Positions 10,903 through 22,603 of a DNA stretch of 64,000 nt are shown in pieces (position 1 is the stretch's first letter; each line of letters starts with the position of its first letter). A model generated the notes under the pieces. That model had not been told where the DNA came from. It did not search any database and was given only the letters and a program-made list of their open reading frames with translations. A program made the translations under genes and the position numbers. The stretch is from Gonocerus acuteangulatus (lineage: Eukaryota > Arthropoda > Insecta > Hemiptera > Coreidae), in the NCBI GenBank assembly GCA_946811695.1, contig OX328123.1:12947662-13011661 (forward strand). The letters are read 5' to 3'.

Positions 10903-11838
10903 CTAAAACAGAGTTAAAGGAAAGATTGTCAGCATAGTTGTTTGCAAGAAGAATTATTCATAGTTTTAAAATTTAATATCTTGGGAATATTCTTTGATAG
11001 AGGCTGTAAAATTTAAATTTTTACTTAATTAAAGCTACATTTTTATTTTATTGTTAACCCTTTTCGTACCAAGAGAGGCACCCCCGTACGGGTTACCTGC
11101 ACTCAGCCTCCGGTTCCCTGTACGGGATACTTTTGCCAATCTCGCTCATAGCAGCTTGACTTTGAGTGATCTCCCGCTGAATTAAAACTCGTCTTTCATG
11201 ATTTCGATTTCTGTTTTGTTTACTATCATTATTAATTTTTATTTATCTTAAATTCATTATTAGTTTGAACAATTTTTAAGTTGAATAACTCAGTTTAAAA
11301 GAAAGTTACAAAAAAGTTATATTGTATAAGTGTAAAAAAACAAGTTTTTTGTTTACCATTTGTCCTGTATTTTATTAATAATAAACAAGTGAAATATATA
11401 CACAATAACTATGGCCAATCTCCTTTTTGATACGTGATTTTGGACACGACACCGGTAAAGTTCAAAAACATTTTTTGGCCCGCTACAATGAAGCTTTACT
11501 TACTTCTCATTTCTAATACATAGTTTATTACCTAAGGAATCCTTAACAGGCTTTAAGCAGCTCTAAATAAATTGTTCTTTTATTAAAACAAAAGTTAACT
11601 TATTTTAAATAAAAGAACTGAAAGAGTTTAAAGAGTACAGATGAATAAACAATTAAAATTTATTTACTTATTTAAATGTTAATGTCCGTTATAATTAAAT
11701 CAGAATTTTAGGATGGGTTATCTATAGGTCACCACCCTTTTCTAGCCAGGTTAGGGCTGATGCCTTTTCTTTTTCCCACAGAAAAGCTACCACCCCAATT
11801 AAAATTATATTATAACATAAAGGTTTACAAATAATTAC
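10903..11838. other. dp: intron between exons 31 and 32
   Basis: 936 bp. Near 11,053 a block TTAACCCTTTTCGTACC followed by GC-richer sequence (to about 11,190) looks like one end of a TTAA-type DNA element, but I could not find the partner end. Otherwise no feature seen. Confidence 0.5.
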
Positions 11839-12021
11839 CTGGTACGCAGCCAACATAGCCGTTGCCATGGAAACCCTCTGCACACGCACAATCACACCCG
11901 TGATTAGTGTTTATGCAAATGGCATTTTGTGCACAGGGATTATGAACATCGCATGGATGCTGGCAATGGTGTCCGATACAAGCTTCTGTTAAACCGCAGT
12001 CTTCATTCTTCACGCATGTTA
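11839..12021 (-). CDS. dp: dp exon 31: DPY plus EGF
   Basis: The exon codes 61 residues, phase 1 to 1: TCVKNEDCGLTEAC, QHPCDVHNPCAQNAIC, CDCACAEGFHGNGYVGC. The CDCAC stretch has one Cys more than a standard EGF. Donor G|GTAATT, acceptor TATTCAG. Confidence 0.91.
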
Positions 12022-13264
12022 CTGAATAATCATGAAGAATATTAAAACAAAAATAAAATAACTCATAATGAAAAATAATTAAATGGTCACCAAATAAATT
12101 GTTGGAAATTTGAACGCTTGCAGCTTATTGTTGAATTACCTATTGAAAATTAATAAAACTGGTTAAACATATTGGTTTAGTATGTTTAGTATACAATTAA
12201 GGGTAGTGGAATTACTGCCAAAAACTACAAAATATTATTTACCTTGAAAGCTGTTTTAGCTTTGCATTAAAACAATACTTACTTAAGTGAAATTACCTTA
12301 AATTATTTTAGCTACATTTTTTTTTGCAGCAATCGAAGCAAGTACTTGCACAACTTATTACCACAACTTGGCTGAGTACCTACTACTAAAGAGCATAGTT
12401 TGAAAATGAATTTACCTGAATAGACAATTCAAAACAAAAAAGCAGACTTTCAATTTATTTAAAGCATAAATTAATCACAAGTTTAACTACTGTGTTTTGT
12501 TACCTAATAATAAGTAGAAACATTAAACAAATTTATATACAAACGGCATAAATTATATCAAATTCCAGTGCAAGAATATACAAAGATGTTTGTAAAAAAC
12601 TATATACATACACATCTATTATAGCACAATATTGTATTACATAAAATTTTCTAGCTTTCTATACCACTTTTTTTGCAGCACTTATCCTGGGCAGAGTATA
12701 GGTAATTAGATGAGAAAGTTAGGTATAAGCGTGGAAAACAAATCTTCTTCACAAATTGACAAATAATCAATTATTTATTTTATTTCAGTTTTTATATTTG
12801 TTTCTAACAATTTTTTGTTTAGCTAGATTATTTGTAGTTTACCTACCCTTTCGAGTTACGATAGGGGTGGGTAACCACTAAGAAAAATGAGATAGGAAGA
12901 AGAAATTTGATAGAGGATAAATAATGGCGACATCACAAGAATACTGTAAGATTGCAAAGTATATTTATGTACACAAAAGTCTCTTTTTATCCACTTGCTG
13001 CAAAATTATATCTACAACTTGTTCAGACAGATGGAGAAGTTCAATTCTGCAAGCGCAAAATTCTGAGAGAAATAGTCCCGACTGATCTGCCATTTCCAAA
13101 TTCCGATTTCAATGAACAACGGGGGCTCCCTGCGGTCTGGTGGCTAGCGCCTTAGATGCTCATACGGGATAATCTATGGAACTTTATGTGGCGGAAAGGT
13201 TTTTAAATGAGCCTTTACACTCAATGCCACCAGTCCTCCTTCAATTCATTTCAAAATTAAAAAA

Positions 13265-13870
13265 CCTCTTTTAATATTTATTAGAAGAAATTATGAAAAA
13301 AAAATAAAAAAAAACTGGACATGTCAGTACATTATACTTTGAAGTCATTTTTCTCCAAACTATGTTTTTCAAATCGAGCGATACCCTATCCCCTTCAATT
13401 TTCACCCGATCAACTTAAAATTTTAACTGCAGCGTCCTAATGATATTTGACAATAAAGTACGTAGGATTTTTTCGATTCATTGAATTATAATGATTTTAT
13501 GAGCAATTTCCGATGGATTTTTTAATTGAAAATGAAGAATTGTTCAACATTTTTGATAAAATTAATATTTCTTAATAATCCGATGTACTTTAATGGATTT
13601 TAGGTTCTTCTTTCAAAATCATTTTTCTTTTTTGTTCTACATTAAAATTTGTGGCCTGCAGACTATCACCCGTGAAAAAGGGGGTTTCCGTTCATCAGAT
13701 ACAGCTCCACTATTTTGTTTTCAAAGAATTAAACTTTTTTTTTTTTGACACTTTAACATCCCATAGAAAACTTATGACATAAAGAATTGAAAAATATTGA
13801 TTTCTTTGTTTTTCATAAATTGGAGAAAATTACTTCGATTTTGATAACACAAGGTAGTAATTAGCTCTTA
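13265..13870. repeat. dispersed intronic repeat, copy 2
   Basis: Same-orientation relative of 840-1,500 (see that entry), lacking the long A/T microsatellite. Contains GCCTGCAGACTATCACCC against GCCTGCAGACTATTGCCC in copy 1. Confidence 0.75.
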
Positions 13871-14633
13871 AGTGAAGACTACATTTTTCATTTAAAATGA
13901 ATGTTTATTTTACAGGAGTGTCGAAATGGGTGTATTCCTACAAGGAGTTTGGAAAAAAGAAAGGTCATAAGAATCCCACCCAGAAAGTTGCTACAAGAAA
14001 AGTGATAGATTATTTGCAGAATTCTTATTAATAATAATATTTTAAATTAAAAAAAAAGTATACTAAAACATAATGTGCTATAATAAACAAAATGTCTAAA
14101 TACAATTTAAAAAATCTAAGCGAGTGAAATCTAAGGGAGTGAAAGAATATTAACAATATATGAAATGAACTGCCTAATGGTGCGTGATACTTTTTTCCTT
14201 TTATAGGAAAAGTTAAAAGTGTTGATGAACAGCAGAAACCGGATACAGCGCTCCTAGTGGTAGAAGTAACAACCAATGCCCAACCCACTTTGACGGCTTA
14301 ATTAAATTTGAATGTAATAAAGTTTATTTTTAAAACTTTTTAGTTTTCAAAAAAATTCTTTCATTAGTGCAACCTCAATAGCTACATTTATTTGGAAAGT
14401 GATAAAAAGAAAAGAATATTGAATATAATTATGTTTAAAAAGGGACTAATTTTGCCATTGTAACCAAAATAAATTTATGGAAAGGTAGAATTTGTTAGAG
14501 TTCGGTCATGGTATCTTAATAAAACTACATTTTTTATATGAAAATTAGTTTTATTATTTGCCACCGTTTCGGCTTTAAATTCAACAGAGTTAATACTAAT
14601 ATATAAACGAAAGAAATGGGAAAAACAGAAAAA

Positions 14634-14762
14634 CATTATACATTGAAGAGGGTGAATGATACATTTGGTAAGTGTGTGTTATGGCTAGAGCTTAAATTAG
14701 AGGTAGATTAATTAAATTAAATTAAGTTTATCATTCACCCTCTTTCATTTATAATGTTTTTG
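14634..14762. mobile_element. short inverted-repeat element
   Basis: Left arm AACATTATACATTGAAGAGG followed by GTGAATGATA; the right arm reversed reads AACATTATAAATGAAAGAGG followed by GTGAATGATA. The spacer is about 65 bp. Intron between exons 30 and 31. Confidence 0.7.
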
Positions 14763-14858
14763 TAATTTCTTTTGTATCGGTATATTTCTTATATTAGGAC
14801 AATTATTTCCTGAATTTGTGTTATTTTTCTACTTCCCTTATTGCATTAACCAAGAATA

Positions 14859-15216
14859 TTAACACCTTGACAGCATGACGCTGCACGTGCGTCATGGGGA
14901 CTACCTGGCAAACTGGGAGAAAAAGTTAAAATGTTTTGGGAATCAGTTAAAAACCTCCAGGCTGGTTTATTCGTTTCTCTGTTGTCTCAGGGAGTGTTTT
15001 GAATGCCTTATTCCTATCAGATCTTTCTGTGAATTTTTGCAGGAGTTTCTTCACCACTTGTGCACTATGGTAAAAAAAAAACAAAAAAAAAAACATGTTT
15101 ATGAAGGAAATTATCTAAAATTTCCATTAGGTAAGTTATTTTTTCACATTAACAGAACAAATGAAATCATCATGTTTTGGGTGATTTGGGGTTTAGCCCT
15201 CCTGTCAACGTGTTAA
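14859..15216. mobile_element. TTAA-flanked miniature element (piggyBac-type ends), copy 1
   Basis: A 358 bp segment bounded by TTAA on both sides with inverted ends TTAACACCTTGACAG and TTAACACGTTGACAG. TTAA target choice is characteristic of piggyBac-like elements. The 113-residue frame inside shows no transposase features and is probably chance. Confidence 0.7.
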
Positions 15217-15530
15217 CAATACTTGTTATTTTTAATTTTGGGTTCTATATGGAAAGCAATTAACTGTAACACAATTGGAAGAGTGAATTTAAGAAAAAAA
15301 ATTGAGGCTATTGATGAATGCAAATGAAAATCACAAAATTAGTAACATTTTTTTATTTATTTAAGAAACTCACTTATATAATACAATATTATTTTAATAA
15401 GACAATTTTTAATAAATAAAGTTTTTTTTACTCTAAAGATTGAGTGTCTTGAGGAGGTTCAGTGAATTGATTCAAAGGCTTTGGCACTGGGCACCAGTGT
15501 GGCAGGGAGGGGGGGGGTATATTGCCACTT

Positions 15531-15829
15531 TTAACACGTTGACTGCCAGGTCTGACGCACAGTCGGGGTAAGGGTGTCTTGTCATGTGCCGGGCCCGACT
15601 TTCCTTCGTGTGTCCGAATTGACTATCCCATACCTTTCACTTCCCTCACTTCAGTAACCGAGAAAAAGCTTACAAAACTGGCAATCAGTTAGGCTTCCCG
15701 TATTTCAAGTGTCACATTTGTTAGGGTAGATTCGACTTTTGGTAAGTGGTTTCAATTTCACTCATTTTAATTTTGATGTGCGGCACATTGGGCAAAACTT
15801 CAAAATTTGTGTGGCAGCGTAAGAGTTAA
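15531..15829. mobile_element. TTAA-flanked miniature element, copy 2
   Basis: A 299 bp segment with left end TTAACACGTTGACTGCCAG and right end reversed TTAACTCTTACGCTGCCAC. It shares the TTAACAC-TTGAC end with the element at 14,859 but a different interior. Confidence 0.6.
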
Positions 15830-16062
15830 CAAGGGTCTCTGAACTGGGTGTTTAGAAAGGATGATAAACAGTAGATAGTGCAGGAGTAGAGGCATGGTTG
15901 AAAATAAAATGTAAGTCCTGGACCATTAAAAAAGCAAAAAAGTATCACTCACTGTAAGACCATCATAGGTGTGTTATAAAAAGTTCATTTACTTTACTAC
16001 TGAAGACTCTGCATATTCTGGCACTCGTGAATAAGGGGAATATTACTGGTGTTAAAGCTTAC

Positions 16063-16281
16063 ATGGCTGTGGGAGGAAGCACTTGATCGCAGGGTTGCCT
16101 TGATGTCCGGGAGGACAGGTGCAGACTGGCCGATGCTTGACGACATGGCACTTAGCCGTCGGGGCACAAATATTTGCGAGGCCACAAAGATCCTCACAAA
16201 CTCCATTGTAGCAGGCCTCGCTATCGAGACATTCACTGTCCTTCTCACAGGGCTGAGGTTTTTTTGGCCTCCCACCAGGAG
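16063..16281 (-). CDS. dp: dp exon 30: DPY plus EGF
   Basis: The exon codes 73 residues, phase 1 to 1. A basic linker (APGGRPKKPQ) leads to PCEKDSECLDSEAC, EDLCGLANICAPTAKC and an EGF end PPGHQGNPAIKC. The donor T|GTAAGC and acceptor TTAACAG are both clear. It lies alone between a 4 kb intron and exon 29. Confidence 0.9.
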
Positions 16282-16737
16282 CTGTTAAGGTTAGGGTGAA
16301 TGGAGAGGGATGGACCCTTTATTAGTATGTGAGACTTATATATGTTTAAAGATATATTTTATTTACATTTTCTCCAACTCGTTTAATAATTGTTTTTTAA
16401 ATTTAATGTACAGTTAGTGAGAAAAAAGAAGAATGTGCAGAGCACGTGTGAAGAGGAAAACAGCAGTGATAACAATACCAAATAGACAAAAATAGAAAGA
16501 AAAATTGAATGAGAAAGCCAAGTGCTTTAAAAAGATAAAGACAAAGTTTTAAAGCAGTTTTTAAGCTTATATAAGATCTTAACTAAGGTTTCTCCACATT
16601 AGCTTAACAAAGACATTTGTGAATGAATAATGTTTTAAAATTAGAGAAAGAGAAAGGAAAAGCCTATTTACATTATGATTGAAATTATAATACACCTATG
16701 AGGAAATAAAACGAAAATAATTGTGTTTCGTATATAC
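16282..16737. other. dp: intron between exons 29 and 30, nothing recognised
   Basis: 456 bp, A-rich on the plus strand, with no repeat or alternative exon seen. Confidence 0.7.
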
Positions 16738-19734
16738 CTCTTTGGCAATCCACTCGGTTGATTCCTGGTGTGCAACGTGTACACAAACTGCTTGCACAGG
16801 CCTCACCATTTGAGCAGTCCGAGTCTTTAGTACATTTTCTAGTAAATGTTGATTTTACAACGGGTGGTATTTTATCAGTGAGGCTTTGTCTAATAAAGTG
16901 AGTCGTAGACTGTGCTTCAGTTGTCGTAGTAAGAGTACTATTAAGATCGTCAACAGATAATGTTGTCATTTCATCAGAACGGGAGTCATTAAAAAATGAT
17001 GAAGTTGATGGATTGGTTGTAGTAATAGATTCAATTTCGTCTGTACTATTATCCATTATAAGTGTAGTAATTTCTGAGCTGGACGTGGTTGCAGTGAGCC
17101 TTTCAGAGTCTGTAAATTGACTGAAATCTGTTGTAGTGGGATTTGAATCTGTATTTATCGTTGAAGTTAAATCTGTCGAAGAGATGGTTGTAGATTCAAC
17201 GCCTTCAGTGCTGCTAAAGGTCGTCGAATACGCAGAGTTGGCAGAAGTAACTTCATTTTCATCTGGCATTTCGGTGGTTGTCATTTTCTCAGAGTCTCCA
17301 AATCTAGACAAAACTTCATTTCCCAAAGTAGTAAATTCTGTAGCAATAGTTGTGATTGGAGTTGTTGATTCAACGTCAATAGTCTTGGTTGTTTCAAGAC
17401 TTTCCATTAATGTAGATCCTTCATTCAATTTAGTAGTTGTCATGGTAAAAACATCTTTTGGTTCTATTTCACTAATGGTTGTTGGTGCTTCTGTAAAAGT
17501 TGTTGTTTTTAAATCATTAGAAAATGTTTCAGGCATAGATGTTGTAGTTGAAACATTTTCATCTGAGCTAGAAGATACTGCTTCAGATTCAAACTTTTCT
17601 GTATCCGTTGTTAAAATAGATGTAGTTGTAGGGACATCTTCTTTGCTAGAGGGTAACATTTCGTTTAACTCAGCATTAATTGTTGACATTTCAGGTTCAT
17701 CTGTATTTTTAAATACAGAAGTTGTTTCACTCTTTTCATCTGAGCTCTCTGTTGTGATTTGCACTTTTTCTGTTGATGATGTAATCTCATCAAAGGGTGT
17801 GCTTGCTTCGGTTGTGAAAGCAAATTCATTATTGTCATTCATATTAGTTGAAGACTGCATACTTAAAGTACTCATCTCATTTTTGTCAGTTGTTTCAGAA
17901 GTAGAAGGCGATTCGGAGTTATTTTCAAAACTAATCTCTGTAGTTAACAATTCATCGGACGATGTTGTCTCATTCTGTTCTGTAGTTGAAGCAGTAAAGT
18001 CGCTGTCTTCAATTTTTGTTAAACTCTCACTAGAAATTGTTTTGAAACCACTCCTGTCTATAGGTAGCTCAGTTGTTGGTTCAATTTTTTCAGAAATATC
18101 AGAAGTATTAAGTTCAGTTACATCTGACAAAGCTGGAGTGTTCTCTTCAGTTAGTTCTGTACTAGAAGATGTACCTTGTTCAGTTACTTGACTATTTGAA
18201 GTAGTCTGCTCAGTCATTCCTTGACTATTTGTAGCGCTCTGATCAGTTAATTCCAGCCTCGCTGAAAGAGTCTGTTCAGTCATTTCTGGCATTACTGGTG
18301 TAGTCTGTTCAGCGGTTTCTGGTGGGACTGAAGTATTTTGTTCAGTAATGTCTGGCATAGTTGAAGTATTCTGTTCTGTGATTTCCGGTAGGTCTGAAGT
18401 ATTTTGTTCAGTGGTTTCTGTCATAACTGAGATATTCTGTTCAGTAATTTCTGGTGGTGCTGAGGTATTTTCTTCTGTCTTAACTGAGGTATTCTGTACA
18501 GTGATATCTGGTGGGGCTGAGGTATTTTGTTCAGAAATTTCTGGTGTAGTTGAAGCCGAAGTAGTCAGTTCAGTTACGTCTGTTACATTTAAAGTATATT
18601 GATCAGTTGCCTCGTCCACAGATGGTGCATTCTGTTCAGTCGTTTCAGTCTCAATCGAATTATCAACAAAATTTGAAGACAGATTTGCTTCTGTTGAAAA
18701 GCCTTCTTTATCAGTACTTTCAGATGATGCATTGTCCAAGATTTCTGTACTATTCTCAGTTGTACTGTCTTGATTATTTGAAGTAACAGAATCTTCTTCA
18801 GCATTACTAGACTTTAATGATGCTAAAGTTGCTGCCGTTGTTTCGGTTGTATAATCATTCGAAGTAGAAGTAGTAGAATCGTCTTGGATTTCAGTAGAAT
18901 CATCGTTTATTTGATTCAGAGAAGATAATGGCGAAGGAGAAATTGTTGAAGTTAGAATTTCTGAGTTTTCAGTTGAGTTCTCACTCATAAATAAATTGAT
19001 AGTTGTTCCGATATTATCTTCGGTATTTGAAATGGTTGTTGTACCATCAGTAATAGATTCTGTATTTGATATTTCATTATCATCGCCTATTCTGTTTAAA
19101 AGACTTTCCGTAGTCATAGAACCACTTGCCGTAGTGACATCATCTTCTCTGTCAATTAGTGTTTCCGAAGAACTATCATTTCCAATCGTAACTGAAGTGG
19201 TAAGCGAATTTATTTCAGCCTTTTCAGGTGAACTTTGAGTTGTAACAGTAGTAGAAGATGAAGTAGTTGTTTCTGAAAGATCTGATAAGCTATCAGTAGT
19301 TACTTCGGTGGATTCTGTGGCTGCTTCGGTTGTAGGATTAGTTTCAGTTAATTCTGGCAGTGTTTGTGTATTGAATGAAGGAACTGTTGATTCAATTTCG
19401 ACTCCCGTACTTAAAGTCGTTTCAGAATCGGACGTTGTTGTATAGGAATTCTTTGTTTCTAAATTGGAATCTTTTTCAGTCTGTTCATTACTGAGATCAA
19501 TAATTTGACTAGATAACGTAGATAATTTATCATTTATTTCGGTAACTTCGGTTTTAGTCGATAAATCATCAGTCTTTTCAGTTTCTGAGCTAAACGTAGT
19601 CTCAATAGGAATATCTGAGGTGGAAGAAAGTGACTCGGTAGTGTATGTATCAGTTAACACTTCTGTTACAGTTGTCATACTGTCAGAAGCGGTCGAGGTC
19701 TGTTCGAGGTGCGAAGAAGTTGAAGCATCAGCGC
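16738..19734 (-). CDS. dp: dp exon 29: second Ser/Thr-rich exon (999 residues) with terminal DPY-like unit
   Basis: The exon is 2,997 bp, phase 1 to 1. Nearly all of it is Thr, Ser and Glu/Asp with many sequons (for example NDSS, NSTE, NTSD), so it is probably mucin-like and acidic. An 11-residue repeat (TEQNTSxPPEI-like) occupies roughly 18,190-18,560. Only the last 35 residues or so have Cys: KCTKDSDCSNGEAC and RCTPGINRVDC. The acceptor CTGTTAG|GC was chosen because it keeps the phase. The frame stays open about 70 bp further upstream to an ATG (19,805-19,807), where it codes a hydrophobic stretch from the pyrimidine tract. Composition is similar to exon 25 but the sequence is different and less regular. 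Confidence 0.85.
18190..18560 (-). repeat. 33 bp (11-residue) tandem coding repeat in exon 29
   Basis: Successive 33 bp units code variants of PEITEQNTSxx, for example LPEITEQNTS, MPDITEQNTS, PPETAEQTTP and MPEMTEQTLS. About 12 units are visible, decaying at both ends. Each intact unit carries an N-x-T sequon overlapping EQNTS. Confidence 0.85.
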
Positions 19735-20130
19735 CTAACAGCGTGCCCAGGTCATAGAGCAAACAGAACAACAAGAAAGAAAAAAAGGTACAGTTAGTAG
19801 AAATCACGAGTAGTGCGATAGTTCAAGAATCCTATAAAACTGTTGAAGTGACTCTGTGGATTTAAAGAAAAAGATGCAATACATCGAAGACTTGTGGAGA
19901 AGGAACCATAAAGCATTAATAGATAGCGACAAAATTTACAGCAGTAGTTACATAAAAAAAAAATTAGTAAAAAATAAAAGAAGCATAGTCAGGCAATTTT
20001 GTTAGCACATGCACATGCAGACAAATTATTATCAACAGGCATAATAATTTATTTAGAATAGCAGAAAATAAAATGTTTATAAAATTATAATACAATCTGC
20101 AAGCATTCCAATTCTCTGCATTCAGACCAT

Positions 20131-20133
20131 TCG

Positions 20134-20162
<29 letters not shown>
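20131..20162. repeat. poly-A tract
   Basis: About 30 A in a row on the plus strand in the intron between exons 28 and 29. I could not find a clear target duplication around it. Confidence 0.85.
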
Positions 20163-20164
<2 letters not shown>

Positions 20165-21076
20165 CAGATAATTCATTACCGCTAAAGTAATCTTTCTGAT
20201 TAGGAATTCCTTGAATGAGTTTGAACACCTTTTGTTGTTATATAATGGCATAAATATTGCAGACATGGGAAGCCCAAAGTTTTAACAATAATATACTATC
20301 TACTTAACCTTTTCAATATTTCATATCGTTTCATGCCTGCATAAACCCCATGCTGCAGTCTGTGCTTGCGGTTTCCCGTCCTTCTTACAAGCCATTTTCA
20401 GAATTTCATATTTGTACTATCAATGTTTTTTTTTTTTTTTTTTATATTCACTCAATATTATTTTGTTTTTTATTATACATGTTGTCCTTTGCTGTTGTTT
20501 GAGCACCAATGCTCCCGAGCACTCTAATTTTCATAAAATGCTCTCAAACAATAAACAAAGGAAAACCGTTTTTTGTATTCCATTGAAATTGTTTTATCAG
20601 ATATATTTAAAAATAATTAATAATATACAATATAAAACACTATACAGAGAGAAAAACATGAACACAATGTACAAAAGCTTAGGTCGTGTTGCCATTTTGC
20701 TATAGTATTTTTATAGCAGATTTACTTAAAGAAGACTTTCATGCTGACACTCGAAATGTCATAGTGTTGGAGTGTATATAGAGGGAAAGGAAAATGAAGA
20801 TATAGTAAAAGATAGGAATGGAAGACAGAAATAAAAGACAGTTCATGTCTCAGCCAAAGACATGTTGAGATATAAATATGAAGCGGTTCAGAAAGAAATT
20901 AAGAACTTTGTACATAATAAGGAACCCCCAGTCACAATTATTTTTAGAAAATAAACATTAAGAAAAAAAAGAAGGAAGCCACAATTTGAGAAATTGATAT
21001 TTGTACAATAGAAGTGAATTCGTCCTCTTGAAAGTTTTCAATTTTGTACAAAAAGGACTTGAAGTAAAGAGAAGCC

Positions 21077-21770
21077 GGGTCTTTTTGTGAAGACCACATC
21101 CAGTTACTTCTCCAGTTACTTGTGAAGTATCAGTAGTGATTATAACAGTGATTCAGCGCTTGCGCATACCTCATTAGCATTTCTATTGGCCTATTCCTAT
21201 GGGCAATTCTAATGGTTGTTGCTGGTACAAAAGTAACCTTCAACACTCTAGTCAATCCAACTCACAAAAATTAATAGAATTCTATTAATTTTAGCGAGTT
21301 AGATTGACTAGAGTTATGATATCTTCTTGAGCGAGCGGAAACGCATATCACGTATGCCCATAATGTGAAAAAAATATAAAATATGAATATGTTATAGAAC
21401 CACCGGACAAAAAATAAATATTGCTTGCTGAAATATATTCTGATTATTTTCATTTATGCTTTACAAGCCTAAAAGTATTACTTACAAATAGGTTATCTAA
21501 AGGTTAGAAAGCATATTATATAAATATAGTAGTAAAAAAAAGTTACTTTTAGTAGTGATTGCAGTGATTTTAAATACTTTTCATTACTCTATTAACTTTT
21601 CATTACTATATCTATGGTTTAATATGGTTTCTAACCCTAGATAACCTGTAAAGAAGTAATGGATAACCTGCAAAGAACCTGTAAGCTAATCAGTAAGTAC
21701 CAAAATCACTGTTTAAAATCATGACAGATACTTCAAAGTAACTGGATGTGGTCTTCGGAAAAAGACCCGA
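21077..21770. mobile_element. non-autonomous DNA element with about 90 bp imperfect terminal inverted repeats
   Basis: Left end GGGTCTTTTTGTGAAGACC then ACATCCAGTTACTT; right end reversed GGGTCTTTTTCCGAAGACC then ACATCCAGTTACTT, followed on both sides by GAAGTATC and ACAGTGATT blocks. The interior contains a smaller palindrome at 21,245-21,318 and sequence related to the element at 47.7 kb. Confidence 0.75.
21245..21318. repeat. 74 bp palindrome nested in the 21 kb element
   Basis: Arms AACTCTAGTCAATC and ACTC/GAGT meet at a central perfect palindrome ATTAATAGAATTCTATTAAT. The arm sequence recurs in the element at 47,866-47,990. Confidence 0.75.
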
Positions 21771-22069
21771 GAAGCCAGATGAAATTTCAAGGCTGAATGA
21801 TTGCATAATAAATCTGAACTTACGTATATATTACTTTTCGCGCGAAGACCCCGCTTTTTGAAGATATCTTACTGCACCCAATGACTCGTTGAGCTCTGCT
21901 CGGCCTACTTCTAGCTGGATTAGGATTTAATGGTTGGGTAGGGGGGAGGTGGGGGGAATTAAATGGTTGAACATTGAGACAAAACAGCAACACACTGTTC
22001 AACAGTAGTTTTTATCTAGGAATAATAATAATAATAAATTTGGAAAGTCTGATAGAACACTACGCCTAC

Positions 22070-22147
22070 CTTTGATGCATGCTCCAGTCAATGGGTCGCA
22101 TGGAATTCCTGGAGGGCAGTGTTCACAACCAAATCCAGTTTCATCTC
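22070..22147 (-). CDS. dp: dp exon 28: 26-residue Cys-rich micro-exon
   Basis: The exon is 78 bp, phase 1 to 1: DETGFGCEHCPPGIPC then DPLTGAC. This resembles the C-terminal half of an EGF-like module. The donor AAAG|GTAGGC is good. The acceptor ATTGAAG|GA has a weak pyrimidine tract, so the left residues of the exon are less certain. Confidence 0.65.
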
Positions 22148-22262
22148 CTTCAATAAAATGTTCATTAATTTAAAAATTAAAAGGTCAAATGAATCAAGAC
22201 TGAATCACATAATAAAATGAAATTAATCAGGACTCAAAAATAATACAGTGTAAGGTACTTAC

Positions 22263-22337
22263 GCCTCGGTGGAACACAATGGCAGCCATCGCATATATAA
22301 TTCGAATGACAATCTGAGTTTTGCTGGCACTGGCAAA
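22263..22337 (-). CDS. dp: dp exon 27: 25-residue Cys-rich micro-exon
   Basis: The exon is 75 bp, phase 1 to 1: CQCQQNSDCHSNYICDGCHC then VPPR. It has the four-Cys D-C-x5-C core but with CxC at both ends. The acceptor TATTTACAG and donor C|GTAAGT are both strong. It could be skipped without a frameshift. Confidence 0.75.
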
Positions 22338-22603
22338 CTGTAAATAAAAGATGACCACCTTCAAACAATGTATATTATTAGGCAATATGAAAGTGATGAT
22401 ATATAAATCTCTGTCTGTGTGTGCGCACGCATAAATATTTTAATTATTTATTTGTGATATGTAATAGAATTTCAAGCGTTTACAAGGAACTGTGTAAGGT
22501 GAAGCAGCAAAATGTGCTTACTAGAACACTGTTTTCTTAAAATAATGTTATTTTAATTTTTTTTTACCTATAAAGCTTTTACAAATAAATAAATATATGT
22601 ATA

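Noticed and set aside
14875..15216. 113-residue plus-strand frame
   Set aside because: It lies wholly within the TTAA-bounded miniature element and shows no transposase motif or typical composition.
17136..18191. 351-residue open frame on the plus strand
   Set aside because: It is exactly antisense to the Ser/Thr-rich exon 29. The skewed codon use of that exon removes stops on the opposite strand. It has no splice or promoter context.
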